A stretch of 64,000 nt of DNA from Juglans regia (GCF_001411555.2 NC_049916.1:620001-684000), one strand, 5' to 3'; counted from the stretch's first letter, positions 1 through 13,089 are shown. Program-made: numbers and translations. The notes: generated from the sequence alone by a model not told the origin.

Positions 1-2851
1 AAAGATACAATTGTAGCCATCCGATGGCACAAAGAAGATCGCGTCGACGATGGGGATGTGATAAGGCATCCACGTGACTCAATTGGATAGAAGGAATTTG
101 ATCAAGAGCATATATCATTTTCTCTTGATGCTCGTAACGTGTACCTTGGTCTAGTAAGTGATAGATTCAACCCTTTCAATAATATGAGTAAATCTTATAG
201 TGTATGACCAGTAATACTTGTCCCTTACAACCTGCCACCATGGTTATGCATGAAAGACCATTTCTTTATGATATCACTTTCAATTCCTGGACCAAAGGCG
301 CCAAGTAATAAGATCGATGTGTATTTGCGGCCTCTTATTGATGAATTGATTGATTTGTGGGAAAATGATGTTGATACGTATGATGCATCGACAAAACAAA
401 TGTTTTAATTACATGCAAAATTGTTATGTACGATTAATGACTTTCCCACATATAAAAATCTTTTTGGGTGAAGCACGAAGGGTAAATTGGCATGTCCAAC
501 TTGTAATGGTGACACAAACTTGTACTGGGTGAAATTTAGTCGAAAGCATTGTTACATGGGCCATCGCTGTTTCCTATCTCTAGAACATACTTGGAGGAAG
601 AATAAGGCAAATTTTAATGGCAGTGCTGATCACCGCACGCCACCTTGTGAATTATTTGGCCACGATGTACTAAATCAATTAAATAATGTTGAAGATGTCT
701 TATTTGGAAAAGGTGGTAGGAAGAGAAAACAACGACCTGATGAACTTAATTGACAAAAACAAGTATATTTTTTCAATTACCTTATTGGTTTACATTGAAA
801 ATTAGACATAATCTAGACGTCATGCATATTGAGAAGAACATTTGTGACAACGTCTTAGGAATGTTGATGACTATTCCTGGCAAAACAAAAGATTCCGTTA
901 ACGCACGTAGGGACTTGTTCATTCTCAGTATAAAAAAAGAATTACATTTACAAGAACATGGACAAAAATTTTTTATGCCACTTGCATGTTACACATTACA
1001 AGGAAATGAGAGGAGACATTTCTGCGAGTGGTTACAAGCTGTGAAATTCTCAGATGGATTTGCTACTAATATTGCTCGATGTGTTAATGTTAAATGGTTG
1101 TAAAATATCAGGAATTAAAAGTCATGACTGTTATATTTTCTTATAAAGACTACTTCATGTCGCTAGTATCGGGTACATGAGACCTGACATCCAGTTGGCT
1201 TTGACTGAGCTAAGCACATTTTTCAAACAGTTGTGCACATACACATTGTTTGTAGATGTCTTGAAACGTCTTGAGATTGATATTTCACCAATCCTTTGCA
1301 AACTTGAGATGATACGCTCACCTGCATTCTTTAATGTTATGGTGCACCTAGCTATTCATCTACCACCTGAAGCATTGTATGCAGGGTCTGTACAATACAG
1401 GTGGATTTGAAAGGTATTTGGAAGAATTTATGTGTTATGTACGAAACAAGGCATGTGCTGAAGGATCAATTGCTGAGATATACATTCACATTGAATGCTT
1501 GATTTTTTGCTCGATATATCTCCATGATGTTGAAACTAGATTCCATAGAGAAGAATGAAACGTAGATGTTTCTGGTGGACGTCAGCAATCAGAATTATCA
1601 ATATTCACACAAAAGGTGCAGCCATTGGATGCTTCAAGTCCAACTCGACTAGATAATAAAGTATTTGCCAAACAATGTTGGTATGTACTCAACAATTGTC
1701 TTGAGATTACCCACTACCTAAAGGCTAGAGTAAGCATCGTCTTTCAATTGGCGGCATTGCACATACAATATTTGGGTACTTTCCATTTGTAAGTCATATC
1801 TAAGCCATTAGTTGACACTATCCAATTGAATTATGCAGGGAGCATTACAACAAATTGACAGACGAATGTCTCAATAAGATTGATGATGTGCATGAAAAGT
1901 AATTTTCAGGTGGTTCAAGGAGCGTGCAAGTGTCTTGTTGGTAACTATGGTGGGCCAGTTTTAGGTCCCATTTATTTTATCGTACAAGTTGAGTGCTTCA
2001 AATTTTCTAACACACATTTCATTTTAAACAGATTAGGCAATTGCGTAACTCAAGCCTCGAAGAGGTTTCCGATGATCTTTGCGCGCTAGCATGTGGACCT
2101 GACCCATGGGTTATATCATATACTGGTTGCATTATGAATGAAATTAGGTTCCACACAAAGCAACATGAAATGCATCGTCTTACACAAAACTGTGGTGTGC
2201 TTGTTCCTGGGGAGCATCAAGGTAGGCCTATTGAGTTCTACGGGGTTGTAATGGACATTATTGAATTCAACTACTTAGGATGGCACCATGTATATTTTTC
2301 AATTGTGATTGGTTTGATGTATGTGATATGAGAAGATGAGTTCGTGTTGGCAGTCACTTTACAAGTGTCAACTTAACTCGGAAATGTTACAAGGAAAAAC
2401 CTTTTGTAGTTGCATGCCAAGCGTCACAATGAAAGACACAAGTTTTGGGAGAAATTGGCTAGTAGTACAGAAGGTAACCAATAGGAATGCTTATGACATT
2501 CCCAACACAACAATTGGCGATGAGGATGATGATGACTTGGTTGAGGATGAAGCATACCAGGATGAAGAATATTCTCCACCAGCCCACTTTGTACATCAAG
2601 ATGATACATGTGTAGATATGCCTTTGCATCGATTGGATATTGACCCTATTTTGGTTGATACTACAGTCATGTTAGATGACCCTAATCGAAGAGTTGGGGA
2701 GGATGAGTTTCTTAGTAACGAGTCATCCTTACCTAAAAGTGATTGGAATAGTGACAACACATCAGAGTCAAGCGGAGATGATGGAATTGCTAGTGATCAT
2801 GAAACTGACTCTAATGATTATGTAAGCATTTCAATAGCATCTATGTTGTAA
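1..2851 (+). pseudogene. CACTA (En/Spm) TNP2-like transposase, decayed, 5' end outside window
   Basis: Broken reading frames give, in order, the parts of a plant TNP2-type transposase. Near 180-400 there is a block resembling D-x-FNPF, LPPWLCMKD and the LIDELIDLWEND stretch. At 487-750 comes LACPTCNGD with YMGHRCFL. At 800-1100 comes LDVMHIEKNICDNVLG (Transposase_21 core). At 1177-1410 there is a DUF4218-like HLAIHLPPEAL segment, at about 2190-2500 a DUF4216-like segment (NCGVLVPGE, EFYGVVMDIIE), and then an acidic tail to 2851. In-frame stops (for example near 88 and 405) and frameshifts separate the pieces, so no protein is expected. The same order of motifs occurs in the better preserved copies at 37.0 and 46.6 kb, but this copy is clearly diverged and belongs to another, older element. 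Terminal repeats were not found. Confidence 0.88.
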
Positions 2852-3067
2852 TGGATATGTTTAAGTAATTAATGTCTTGTTTGAAAATATATTTAGCTAA
2901 TTCTTCAAGTAAAAATATGTTTAGTTCTTGCCATAGATAACATTTGTATTTGCTAAGAGATATATATGTGTGTGTGTGTGTCCCCTCAAAACTGTTGCAT
3001 GTATTTGTTGCCTTGAGGCATGGTTACCTGAAATTTTAGTATAAACTTACTCCCTTGTCAATGGCTG

Positions 3068-3746
3068 CTAGTCATGTTGTTAAGTATTTTGTTTAACATA
3101 CTTGATTATTTGATGCGATTATATTATATTATATATCAACATGACAACGTGAGACAAGAATAAAATTTTCCCACTTAGTGCGATTATATTATATTATTAC
3201 TTGGAGTGCTTACCCATACATCCCACTTGGAGCAGGGTTGGTGCAGTACTGGTGATAATATTTTTAGTTTAAATTTCCAAAGTTATTAACTACATTTTCA
3301 AGAAGTATAAGAAATAAATATATAGAATATGCCCACAAGATTTATTGAGCATTAAATGGTTTTTGAAAAATGTTTTGAGATAACAATAAAAATTGTATAA
3401 CATATTTCATATGTTGATTTCTTTTTATTTTTATTTTTTAGCTTGGCATGTAGGCAAGAGTTCTCTTGGATCAAGACAATAAGCTAAAAGTGAACCACAT
3501 TTACTTAAGTTCTTAGATTATTAAACCACCATAATTTGTACCTAAACTTTAAATTTAACTAACTGTTAATGGAGATAAATGGCCACCAACATGGCAAGAC
3601 ACAAGTCCACATAAGGTACAAGCAATACTCTTTGATCAGGACAATGAGATAATTTAATTAATTATATTATACATTATATTGTCCATCACATCATGCATGT
3701 GGGTCTGACTACTAGTCATGTTGTTAAGTATTTTGTTTAACATACT
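3068..3746. repeat. pair of perfect 35-bp direct repeats
   Basis: Positions 3068-3102 and 3712-3746 are identical over 35 bases (both start CTAGTCATGTTG and end GTTTAACATACT). They lie 644 bp apart, in the same orientation, in AT-rich non-coding DNA. The length rules out a simple chance match. They could be remnants of a small duplicated element or of local duplication. Confidence 0.85.
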
Positions 3747-4062
3747 GTTTTGATCTATTCTAGCTTGCATGAATTGAAAGGTAGCATTTTCTGATGTGAT
3801 TATTGGGTGGACTTGATGGTAAAACCCTATATTTCTTAATTTTAATTTGGCAAGTTGTAATGGAAATTATTTGGTTGTGCAGTGATGGTGTTTGTGGAAT
3901 TCTCAACCTTGTGGTGAATTTGACAACAAATTTCTGACTTGTGCTTTAAGGTATCATCTCTGGAGCCATAACACATCATATTGATCAATTGTTAGAGAAA
4001 TATGATTTAAAGGAAATGGTAGTTGCATCTAGGCTAGTAGTACAAAATTATTTCAGTTTATT

Positions 4063-4118
4063 TTAGTCTAAAGAGACTAAGATTATTTCAATTTTTGTTT
4101 TTAGTCTAAAGAGACTAA
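4063..4118. repeat. two identical 18-bp hairpins 38 bp apart
   Basis: TTAGTCTAAAGAGACTAA occurs at 4063-4080 and 4101-4118. Each copy is itself an inverted repeat with 7-bp arms (TTAGTCT/AGACTAA) and a 4-bp loop. They look like the end repeats of a small MITE or a local duplication. No transposase is associated. Confidence 0.7.
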
Positions 4119-5443
4119 AATGTTTAATATGTTTTTTTTACACCAACCAATCCATTCAATTTTAACCCTTTTATTGTTGATAACTTTATGCAACATCTCG
4201 TGATGTCTGGGTTGGATATTTTTTTAAATATTTTCCTGTGTGGCATCTGGTTTGACTTAGGAACTCTGGAATGTGCTATACATATTTTCTATAAATATAC
4301 AATCATATACTGAAGTTCATGTTCCTTTCTACTCCATTTTATTTATTTACTCATACTTGATTATCTATATTTTTTCATAGTGATTCGACTGTATTGATCT
4401 ATGTAGCTGAGATTGGTGGGGTTGGCTAACTGAAGTCCATAGTGCTGCCAAGTTTATTGTACATAAGCTTAAACTGATGTCTGCTATTAATTCAGCCAAG
4501 GCATTGTCAGCGGTGTGCTTGTAAGGGATGCGTATTTGTAAATTTTGGCCACTTTATCAGTCTTGATAAACTCTCAGTTATATGATCTAATCATACATGT
4601 ATGAAATACACAAATGACACAATGTAGTAGTGATCAACTATATTGATTTTATTGTTTATTACATCCGACAGAATTTGCATGTATTATTACCCTTTGTGAG
4701 GTATTTAATAAATTTAATATTTGAAAAAAAAGATTAACTCAAGAGGGAGGATAAAAGGAAACAAAATAATTAATTATATTGAAAATCCCATTAACACGAT
4801 TTTTCAAGTACATGCCCGAAAGAATTAATCTTGTAATCATTTTGTCTTTTTGTAAATACTCATACGTATGGCATTGTCTTTTTGCAAATAATCAATCTAA
4901 AAGCCATTAATATATCCTCTTTGATATGCAACTATGTATTATTGTAATTCCAAAATATGCATACCACATTATTTTGCCTCAACACATCTGCACCGAAAAC
5001 ACATTAAGAGACTATTAGTGGCCACTAATAGTCGACAACATGTAGGATATATATATATATATATTATATAAAAGATGCATGCATCGATGACAATAATTGA
5101 GTCAACAAGATGATTTATAAATATTTTGAGCTTAATGAGAATTAAACACCAGGGGATAGACTGCTGAAATATACTGCTAAAGTAGAATTTCAGCCTCAAA
5201 GTTTATTCGGAGTAAATAGATAATATGTCTTGAACTATTAGTAGCTTCCAGCTATGCTTCAAAAAAAAAATATCCAGATTAAATCCAGCTAGAACCCACC
5301 ATTAAACCCAAAAAGCAAAATAATGTGCTATGACGCGGAGTGTGAAAGATGGTAGCGGGTAAATTGGTTGGAAATAATGGCAGTAACTTTTTAAAAGTCT
5401 AAAAAGGAGATAACGTCACTTGGTGGAGTCAGGGTGTTGTCTT

Positions 5444-5580
5444 CTTGTTTTATCTTATAACTCACAGTCCACAAAAAGTTGAAACTTGTTTTATCTTAGA
5501 ACTCACAGTCCATAGAAAGTTGAGACTCGTTTTATCTTATAACTCACAGTCCATAGAAAGTTGAGACTTGTCTTATTTTT
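5444..5580. repeat. 41-bp tandem array, three copies plus a partial fourth
   Basis: Units begin at 5444, 5485, 5526 and 5567, each opening with CTTGTTTTATCTTA or a close variant and containing ACTCACAGTCCA then AAAGTTGA. Spacing is exactly 41 bp. Units two and three are closer to each other than to unit one. No reading frame uses the array. Confidence 0.9.
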
Positions 5581-6748
5581 GGCCAAGAAATTTCTGAAAC
5601 TATGGGTGGCTACTGAACAGCACATGTGGATGCCATTTCTCAAAGTTGAGAGGTAGTGAGATATATCTTCAAGCTTTTAAGAGATCCTAGTAAGTATTTC
5701 CCTACGTAATGCATGTTGTATGTTTTATGAATTTCATGACCACAAATATATGCTTAATGAAAATAAAATTGTTGAGTTGATTTTATAATATTATTGGGGT
5801 GAAGCCAAACATAAGTGATGGATTTTGTTAATCATTTCTATCTATTAGATTTTCCTTAACAATATATAAATGTGGGATTAATAATATGCAAAATAGAACT
5901 TAGAATCTAGTGATGTGTGCTGAGTTGAAGTAGTTTTTCCTGTAGCTTGAGAACAACTTATTGAAGGACTATGATCGATGGCTGAGTTTCTTAGTTAATT
6001 TCAACCAAATAATAGAGCTAAACTGGGATGACTCCAACTTAGTTGATGGCTTTCGGTGAAGCCATTTTAATCATTTTGAATGGAACCAACATCACTGAGT
6101 CAGAATTTGTTGTATACAACCACAATAAAAAAGGGTATACCACTATCCATTTTGAGATCAAGCTCAAGGTTTTATCCAGTTGGATGTACAAGCATGGCCG
6201 AAACAGAATTAATAATTATAGTGCATATATTCATATCATCCAGCTTTATCACAGATAGTGGTAGATCCTGTAATATTAGATCTTGTATAGTAATACTACA
6301 GAACTTGAGATTTATCCTTTATTTGACTTGAGACTAGTTAGTGTATCAATTTTTTTTTTTTTTTTTTTTAATATAAGTAAGAGTAGTTAGTGAATCTTTT
6401 GCTCAGTGGTCAAAGTTTTTAGCCTGCAGAACATTAAAGGCTAAAAACTTCAACGTACTGTTTTTAGCAATAGTATTGTTTTTTGCCTGCAAAAGTAAGT
6501 AAGAACAATAATTTGAGTACATTGAGTAAAAACTTTGAGTACTCTTGCAACATCATGTATGCCTACTTTTTCAGATAAAGGGCCATGATGATCACCCTAT
6601 TCTCAATGTTTTATTTTCTCATGACAATTTTATTTATCAATTTTTTTTTATAAGTTATTTATCATTTGTTGAATATAGAATCGATTTTCAACTCCAAACA
6701 TAAAACAACCATTTGTCATGAAAGGAACAAGAAGAAGAGTTGGTTAAG

Positions 6749-7482
6749 ATGGCCGAATGACACAAACTCACATACGCCCAAGTAATGGTTGCACATGGAG
6801 TGGTCCAACTCCTGAGGAGCAACACAGTAGGTGGACATGAAGGGTTGAGCAAAGCTCATCATCTGATGGCTCAACACAGCCACCAGATCTGGTTTTGGAT
6901 ACTGAATTTAATGTTATTAGCAATGGTACTCCATATACAAGGACTGAGAATGATGGTAATAACTATTGTATATGTATCCATCACAAAGCAATGGCTAATT
7001 TTCTATGAGATTTAACTGTAATATTTTTTCTGTTATGAGGTTGTTGTGGATTAATTAGCATTTTTCTATAACATTTCCTATTCACAGTTAATTAAATGCA
7101 TTGTACAATGAGATAGTGACTTCTAATTTGTTAGTAATATGTGGGAACATGTCAATGGCAATGAACCAACCAATGCGGAGGTGTCGTGGATCGGCTGGGT
7201 GCACTGAGTTTATGAAGCTTCATAAGCATGATCTCATTCCTTTGCATATTGATGATGGTGAAAGGGTCGCACATGTTTGAATGCGGTGCTCTTTACGAGA
7301 AGAGTAACATAGAATATCAAGCATCATGCAACCATGGTTCAAAATAGTTGGGATGTTGTAGATGCACAAGAGGAATGCACAAGAGGAAGAAGAGCTGATC
7401 AATCGTGTCAGGGTATTGAGTTGCAATAATGAAAATTTGGGAATTTAGAAAGTATTCCAGTTTTGGTATATTTTAAAAGCTG

Positions 7483-7520
<38 letters not shown>

Positions 7521-8603
7521 ACTGTGGCATTTTTTGTATAATGTTGCAGCTTGATTTCATCCTAGATTGGAGCAAAAGGAATCATCGGGAGATGGTCGAG
7601 AACCTCGGGAAGAAGTTCAATGATTTCCACTACCAACTTCATAAAATATACATGGGCTGTGCAACACACCAGGAGGTATTACTGTAGACAACATCATTGG
7701 TGGAACCAGATATATGGAAAAAGTTATATGAAAGATGGGGGAGTGACGAATTCAAGGTAACAAGTGATGGGTAGAAGTTTGAACATATAAGATAGCATTT
7801 GATTTGATGAAAGGTTATTGGAATGAGTTTCTGTTTTGAGTATTGTTAACATTATCATTATTAATATTGCAGAAAATATCCAATCAAAATAAGGCCAATT
7901 GGAAAAAGTAGCATGTGAACCGCACAGCAGGCAGAAAGTCATTTGTGAGGTTAATACAAGAAATTGTAATATTCTACTGATTATCAAGATCTAAGCTGAT
8001 TGGTCTATAGCTAGTGTGTTTACAAAAGAATGTAATCTATTTTTTCATGTATATGATTGAAGGGTCCAAGCTCAAAAAACTTGGTAAACTTCTATAAAGA
8101 AACTAGATGGTCAAAGAAGAAAGGGGCATTTCTTACTCCCATGATAGAAACACTTTATGTGCGTGCACTCTAACTTATCATCTATACTATATTGTTCCAT
8201 TCATAGATAAGATAAGGAGTTAGTTATTTCCCCTAATTATAACTCATATAAGATATGTGGGTGCTCTCAGAATACGATGATTGAGAAGTTAAATGAGATT
8301 GAGCCTGAGGAGTGCACAGATGAGGCTGCTAATAAAATATTCAGAGATGTGCTAGGATATAGGTCTGGTTATGCAAGAGGATTGGGTGGTTCAGTTATAC
8401 CCAAGCCTAGACCATCATATATGTCGGCACAACTTGAGCACCTAGCCTAAGAAAATGAGAAACATAAAAATGAGGCAATGATGTACAAGACAAAATTGGA
8501 TGAACTGAAAAAGGATGTAAGACAATTACTGGTTTGGCAACAATCCTATGACCAGAGGATGAATGACTATGAAATTGAAGGAGTGTCTAATAGAGACACT
8601 TAA
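6749..8603 (+). pseudogene. CACTA second gene (Transposase_24 / Ptta-En/Spm-like), decayed
   Basis: Several exon-like pieces resemble the second ORF of plant CACTA elements. About 7555-7687 reads FILDWSKRNHREMVENL with a following H-Q-L-H-K segment, and about 7690-7760 continues WKKLYERWGSDEFK. About 7865-7960 carries a degraded asparagine/lysine-rich, basic segment. From 8277 a frame encodes EKLNEIEPEECTDEAANK, then FRDVLGYRSGYARGLG, ending at the stop at 8601-8603, with one internal stop at 8448-8450. The VLG-RSGY-RGLG motif also occurs in the intact gene at 50.2-51.7 kb, which supports the family call. An N-terminal exon near 6749-6960 is possible but weak. It follows the TNP2 remnant in the order usual for CACTA elements, so the two probably come from one dead element. 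Confidence 0.72.
7483..7518. repeat. (AT)n microsatellite
   Basis: Uninterrupted TA dinucleotide run of about 36 bp, inside the likely intron of the decayed CACTA second gene. Expected to be length-variable. Confidence 0.9.
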
Positions 8604-10660
8604 GGAAATCTTTAGTTGGATGGGTTTGTAAAATGGTAGTTTTTTGATATTTTGTTAAGAACCATAGGCTAACTTTTGCTTGCCTGCACATATTTTGTTT
8701 AGTAGTTGTCTTAGAAAATGGTGCAGGTTTTTGAAGTTGGTTATACTACTTGGAGTGGTAGAAAAATAGAGTCATGGGCATATGTTTGTTGGTTTACAAC
8801 TTGGTGTTCCATTTTGTTAAAGGTTATTTTTTAATTTTGTTAGTATGCTTTAAAGCCCCTTCCAATTGCATGTCTTGTTAGGAATTGTTCAGAAAGCTTG
8901 GGTGTATTAGGTTGGTGATATTAAAACCTGGAACTTGGGAGTTGTATACTAGGTACTAAGAAAGTTTTTGGTAAGTGTTTCTGTAATAGAGTATTATCTA
9001 AATTTTTTTTAATTGATTCAGTATAGGTATTTGATTGTTCCACAGAATATGCATGTAAAGTGATCATCATGAGAACAAACATTTAAATTAGGAGCTAGCT
9101 AGGAAGTAATAAATAATGAATTTGAAGGTTAAATTTATCTATTCAAAAACTAGCTAATTAATGGCAGTTTCTGATTCATTCACATATTATAATTTGAGAA
9201 GCATGGTATATATAGTTTCCCATAGATCTGGGACCTCCATGCGTACTTGTGATTCCAAAACAATGACAGCTATTGTTCCTTATTTATCAGAAAAACAATG
9301 AGAGATATTGTTCCTAATATTAAGGAGGAAAACATGCGTGTATGTGTGTGTGTATATATATATATATCTCGATTGCTAGATCAATAAATAATCTGCTCAA
9401 TTCAACAAGACTACCAAATATTTATGCATTCTTTCTTTATATATTGAGAATAATTATACTCGTCATGCTTGGTAGTTTTCTAAGATATGAGAGATTTAAC
9501 ATATTGTTGGTTTTTTGTTGAAAGATGTGATGCAGGGTGTTGAAATGTTAACCATTGCTAATTGTTTGAATTTATCTAACTTGCGAGTAGACATAAGCTG
9601 TTTGAGGTTGATTAAAGAGAAATGACAATTTTTTATGCACCAATGAGCCTGCATGCAGGATGCAAAAACTATACTTCACTCTCATGTTAAAATGTATAGT
9701 TATATTAACAACAAATCTAATTTTCATCTAGATGAAAATTTAGCTTTATGTGTTTAGGAAAATTAAGCTTCATCTCCACATTTATGTGTGTTAGTGGCAG
9801 TATGTATTTAGGAATTTAAGCTTAATTTTGCATGACATTAAGTCTTTCTACCTGCTATAATTCCCGGATGTGAAAATAAATGTAATGTTCATTCAAGCTT
9901 GTATGAAAACCGGATGGCAATGTACATGAAAATGCAAGTCAAATATATGGTGTTTTATTTAAGGTTTTATTCAAGCTTGACATTCAATCTTTTATTTATA
10001 CATGGATGTCTATTTGCTATTTTAAAATCTACAATAAATTGAAAGGCCTTAAATACAGGCTTGGTAGAGCACCAATTAGATGGAGAGGAATCTGATCAAT
10101 GAATAATTAAATTGCAATTTGAGATATAATGAAATTTGTTAGAGTTTTTGTTCAATTGATACATATAATGAAATTTGAGATATACAGAGGAAATGAGATA
10201 TACAAACTGGCATAAATGAGATATACAGAGGAATCTGTTCAATTGATACATATATTTAAGATATACAGAGATATAATGAAATTTGCAATACTTCAATATT
10301 TCCAATAATAATTCTATGATTGGCGGAAATGGGTTGAAATTGAGGATCAATTACCTGGATTCATCATCATGAGTTCTAGCCATAATAACAATTAGCTATG
10401 CTTTGAAAAAACTAGAAATAAATCCATGGATATATTTCTGCCACTTGGTAAACCATTGATTTGCTGAGTTTATTCCTCGCTGATTCTGGGAATTCTTGTA
10501 GAGCAAATACCCACAAATTTTAATGGCCAGAATTTGAAAGGCTGTAAACAAATTATTCCCTGCATGATTCACCTCTCCATGCAACAAATCCTTACGAATT
10601 CCGACGTAAGAAATATATGGTCGTGTTAGTATGAGTTTTATTTCCAGCATGCCCCAAACA
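8604..10660. other. gene-free AT-rich interval
   Basis: No supported gene. It contains a TG/TA microsatellite near 9338-9367. A patch at about 10110-10290 repeats the phrases GAGATATACAGAGGAA and TTCAATTGATACATATA several times in irregular order. The short reading frames across this patch are products of the repetition. Confidence 0.6.
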
Positions 10661-11140
10661 CGCAGCAAGGGATGGCTTTTGCGGTGCCCCTAGTATTGTC
10701 GTAGGTTGATGATGGCGGCACCCCAACATTCGCCATAATAGCCCTTTAGTCCCAAATTGGGAATCGACATATTGTTGTAGGATATGTCGATGACAAAATA
10801 TTTTTACAATTGCAGTGACCCAACCTCATCGAAGATTGCATTAGTGGTGACCTATATTTCGCCGTAAATTTCGTGAATTACCGACGACATCTCAACCATA
10901 ATTGCCCTTCAAACCCTACCTTTTCATCAAATTTTGCTGCAGGACAAATCGGCAGCAACATCTGCAGCAATTGCGGCCCCCTTGCAGTTATCACTGAAAT
11001 TGATCTGACCAGACGTTTTACTTGCAACCGATTAGCGATGGATGAATATCGCAACTGCTACTCAGTTGCTGCGAGAAACCAAAGGAATTGCGGTGAGCTC
11101 GCTCTCCTCAAGAAGCCAAATTCCTTGCGGTGACCAGACA
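10661..11140. other. possible transposon terminal region with degenerate GCGGTG/CGCCGT motifs
   Basis: Base composition changes abruptly from the AT-rich flanks to a more GC-rich stretch. Motifs such as TTTGCGGTG, TTCGCC, GCGGTGACC and GTCGTAGG recur on both strands. Such degenerate subterminal motifs are typical of CACTA or other DNA-transposon ends, and this could be the far end of the decayed element at 1-8.6 kb. No terminal inverted repeat was identified. An 86-codon frame at 10873-11133 resembles nothing I recognise. Confidence 0.3.
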
Positions 11141-11641
11141 TTTTTTTTCATATTTTCATAGATATTTAAATTATTTTTAAAATTATAACAAATATGAGTA
11201 TGAGAGAAATTGTAGAGGATTGAAAGAAGAATTAATTTAATTAAAATGAATAAAATATTAATAGAAGTGATTTAGGAGATAAATAGTGATTCTCTATATT
11301 TAAGAAATTACTGTTCAACCCATAAACTAAACATTTTTCATAAAATAGGGATTCGGATGTAAGGGTGATCTTAGTCAAAATCGTAAATTGATACTCAAAT
11401 TATAAGAAAAAATGAGTTAGAAGGCACCGGATAAAAATGCTATAAGACGGGGAGAGGAAGGCAGAGCCAGTGCTCCTCCTCCCACTCAGGTCGAGACTTT
11501 TTGTAGTGAAGTGCGAGTATAGAGAGAGGGTGAGAGGAATTCAGCAGAGAAAGAGGTATATAAAATTTTACCAGAGTATATTTTCTATTTTATACCTTAA
11601 ACATTCGAAAAAAGGAAGTGAACCGCGTTTATATCCATCCA

Positions 11642-13072
11642 TCACCTCTTCGCCGACTCGACAAACTTTGCGAGCGCAACTCGGGATGAGCCGTGTTCAC
11701 TCGATGCCGCCATTGCCTCCTGTCTCTTGGCCAATACCTGCTCTCTCACCGAGTTTCCATCCTCCGAGTCCATAATCTCTCTAACTCGCCTCTCCACCTC
11801 GGCCGCGCTCACTAACCCGCCCGCCGACTCATTCATTGGCAAAGCCAGCTTCAACTGTTCCACCAACAATGTCTTGTTAAACCTCTGCTCCGCGTACAGC
11901 GGCCACGCCACCATCGGTATGCCAGCGCAAATCGCTTCCAGCACTGAGTTCCACCCACAATGAGTGACGAAACTGCCCACCGCGTCATGACTCAGCACCG
12001 CTACCTGTGGTGCCCATTGCTTCACGACGAGCCCTTTCTCCCTAGTGCGATCCAAGAAACTTTCTGGAAGCAAAGAATCCAAGTCTGGGTCTTCATCAGA
12101 TTGTGACATCAACAGCTGCCTTTGCTCTTTCATAGGTGGACTGCGCACCACCCACAAGAACCTTTGGCCACTTTTCTCTAGCCCTACAGCTATTTCCTTC
12201 AACTGCTCCTTTGAAAACGTACCTAAGCTCCCGAAGCTCAAAAATACAACCTTTCCCCTGGGTTGCGAGTCAAGCCATTTTAAACACTCAGCTTGACCTC
12301 CAGCACTTGGGTCGTTGGACTTGATCACTGGTCCAACACAGAAAATGGGTGGAGTGTGGCCGTCCTGGACGCAAATTCCATCAGATATAGCTTTCAATGC
12401 ATTTGGCTCAAGAGAGTTAAACGTGTTAACGATGATTCCAGCAGATTTCGGAAGGCGGGTAGCAAAATTAAGGAACCAAGAATGTTGTTCTTTGGTTCTG
12501 TCAAGCGTTGGCTCCGGCATATGGGACGAGGGGATGGGTGGTAAGCCTGGGACGTGGAGGTGGGTGTTGAGGTCTTTGAAGCTTGTCGTGGTGTTTTTGT
12601 GAAGAGTGGGGAGGTAGAGAAACAAGGCGAGGCAACTTGCGCCGGAGGAAAAGAAATAGTAAGTTGGGATATGGAGGGAAGTGCCGACTTCGAGAGCGGG
12701 AGTACAGAAGCCGTCGATAACGAAAGCACGGATGGAGGAAAAGAGAGAGATAGAAAGGAGGGTGGTTTGGACATGAGGGTTGGTGAGGTTGATGTGCTCA
12801 AAAACGAGTACTTCCATGGAGGGGAAGGAGGCCGGAAGGAGAGGGGGAGAGGGGTCGGGGAGGTGATGGAAGATGATGGAAGGGGTGGTGGCGGAGACGG
12901 AGGCGATGTAGGTGGAGGCGGAGCCAAGGTTGATGGGTGGAGAGGTGATGAGGACGTGGACGGATAATAGAGAATTAGAAGGATGGTGGTGGTGGAGGAT
13001 TAGCTGAGCAAGCTCCACCATGGAGATAAGGTGACCCATGTTTGGCGCTGGATACAGCACTATGGCCTCCAT
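11642..13072 (-). CDS. UDP-glycosyltransferase, group E / UGT88-like (476 aa)
   Basis: Intact, intronless family-1 glycosyltransferase, predicted cytosolic, transferring a sugar from a UDP-sugar to a small acceptor (UGT88 members typically glucosylate flavonoids, dihydrochalcones or other phenolics). The start chosen is the ATG at 13072 (MEAIVLYPAP), the conserved N-terminus; an upstream in-frame ATG at 13195 would add 41 residues from the CT-repeat leader. His14 in NMGHLISM matches the catalytic histidine and Asp120 in AFVIDGF its partner. The PSPG box is at residues 353-396 (starts WAPQ, contains HCGWNS, ends YAEQ); the final Gln suggests UDP-glucose preference by family rule. The length is normal. 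It lies 2.55 kb from a second UGT on the same strand, consistent with tandem duplication. The gene is GC-richer than its surroundings, which creates long antisense frames. The acceptor cannot be read from sequence. Confidence 0.95.
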   Translation of the reverse strand: MEAIVLYPAPNMGHLISMVELAQLILHHHHPSNSLLSVHVLITSPPINLGSASTYIASVSATTPSIIFHHLPDPSPPLLPASFPSMEVLVFEHINLTNPHVQTTLLSISLFSSIRAFVIDGFCTPALEVGTSLHIPTYYFFSSGASCLALFLYLPTLHKNTTTSFKDLNTHLHVPGLPPIPSSHMPEPTLDRTKEQHSWFLNFATRLPKSAGIIVNTFNSLEPNALKAISDGICVQDGHTPPIFCVGPVIKSNDPSAGGQAECLKWLDSQPRGKVVFLSFGSLGTFSKEQLKEIAVGLEKSGQRFLWVVRSPPMKEQRQLLMSQSDEDPDLDSLLPESFLDRTREKGLVVKQWAPQVAVLSHDAVGSFVTHCGWNSVLEAICAGIPMVAWPLYAEQRFNKTLLVEQLKLALPMNESAGGLVSAAEVERRVREIMDSEDGNSVREQVLAKRQEAMAASSEHGSSRVALAKFVESAKR

Positions 13073-13089
13073 TGATGTGTGAAGGAGGA

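Larger units (their letters stand above)
2852..6748. other. non-coding interval inside or beside the decayed CACTA element
   Basis: No convincing gene. The interval is AT-rich and holds short repeats listed separately (35-bp direct repeats, paired 18-bp hairpins, a 41-bp tandem array) plus a poly-T run near 6349-6370. It lies between the two decayed CACTA genes, so it may be element introns and spacer or later insertions. I could not place an element end here. Confidence 0.5.

Noticed and set aside
12554..12967. Long plus-strand frame (137 codons, Gly/Glu/Val-rich) opposite the first UGT
   Set aside because: It is antisense to conserved UGT coding sequence and exists because the gene is GC-rich at third positions. 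No start context or family features.
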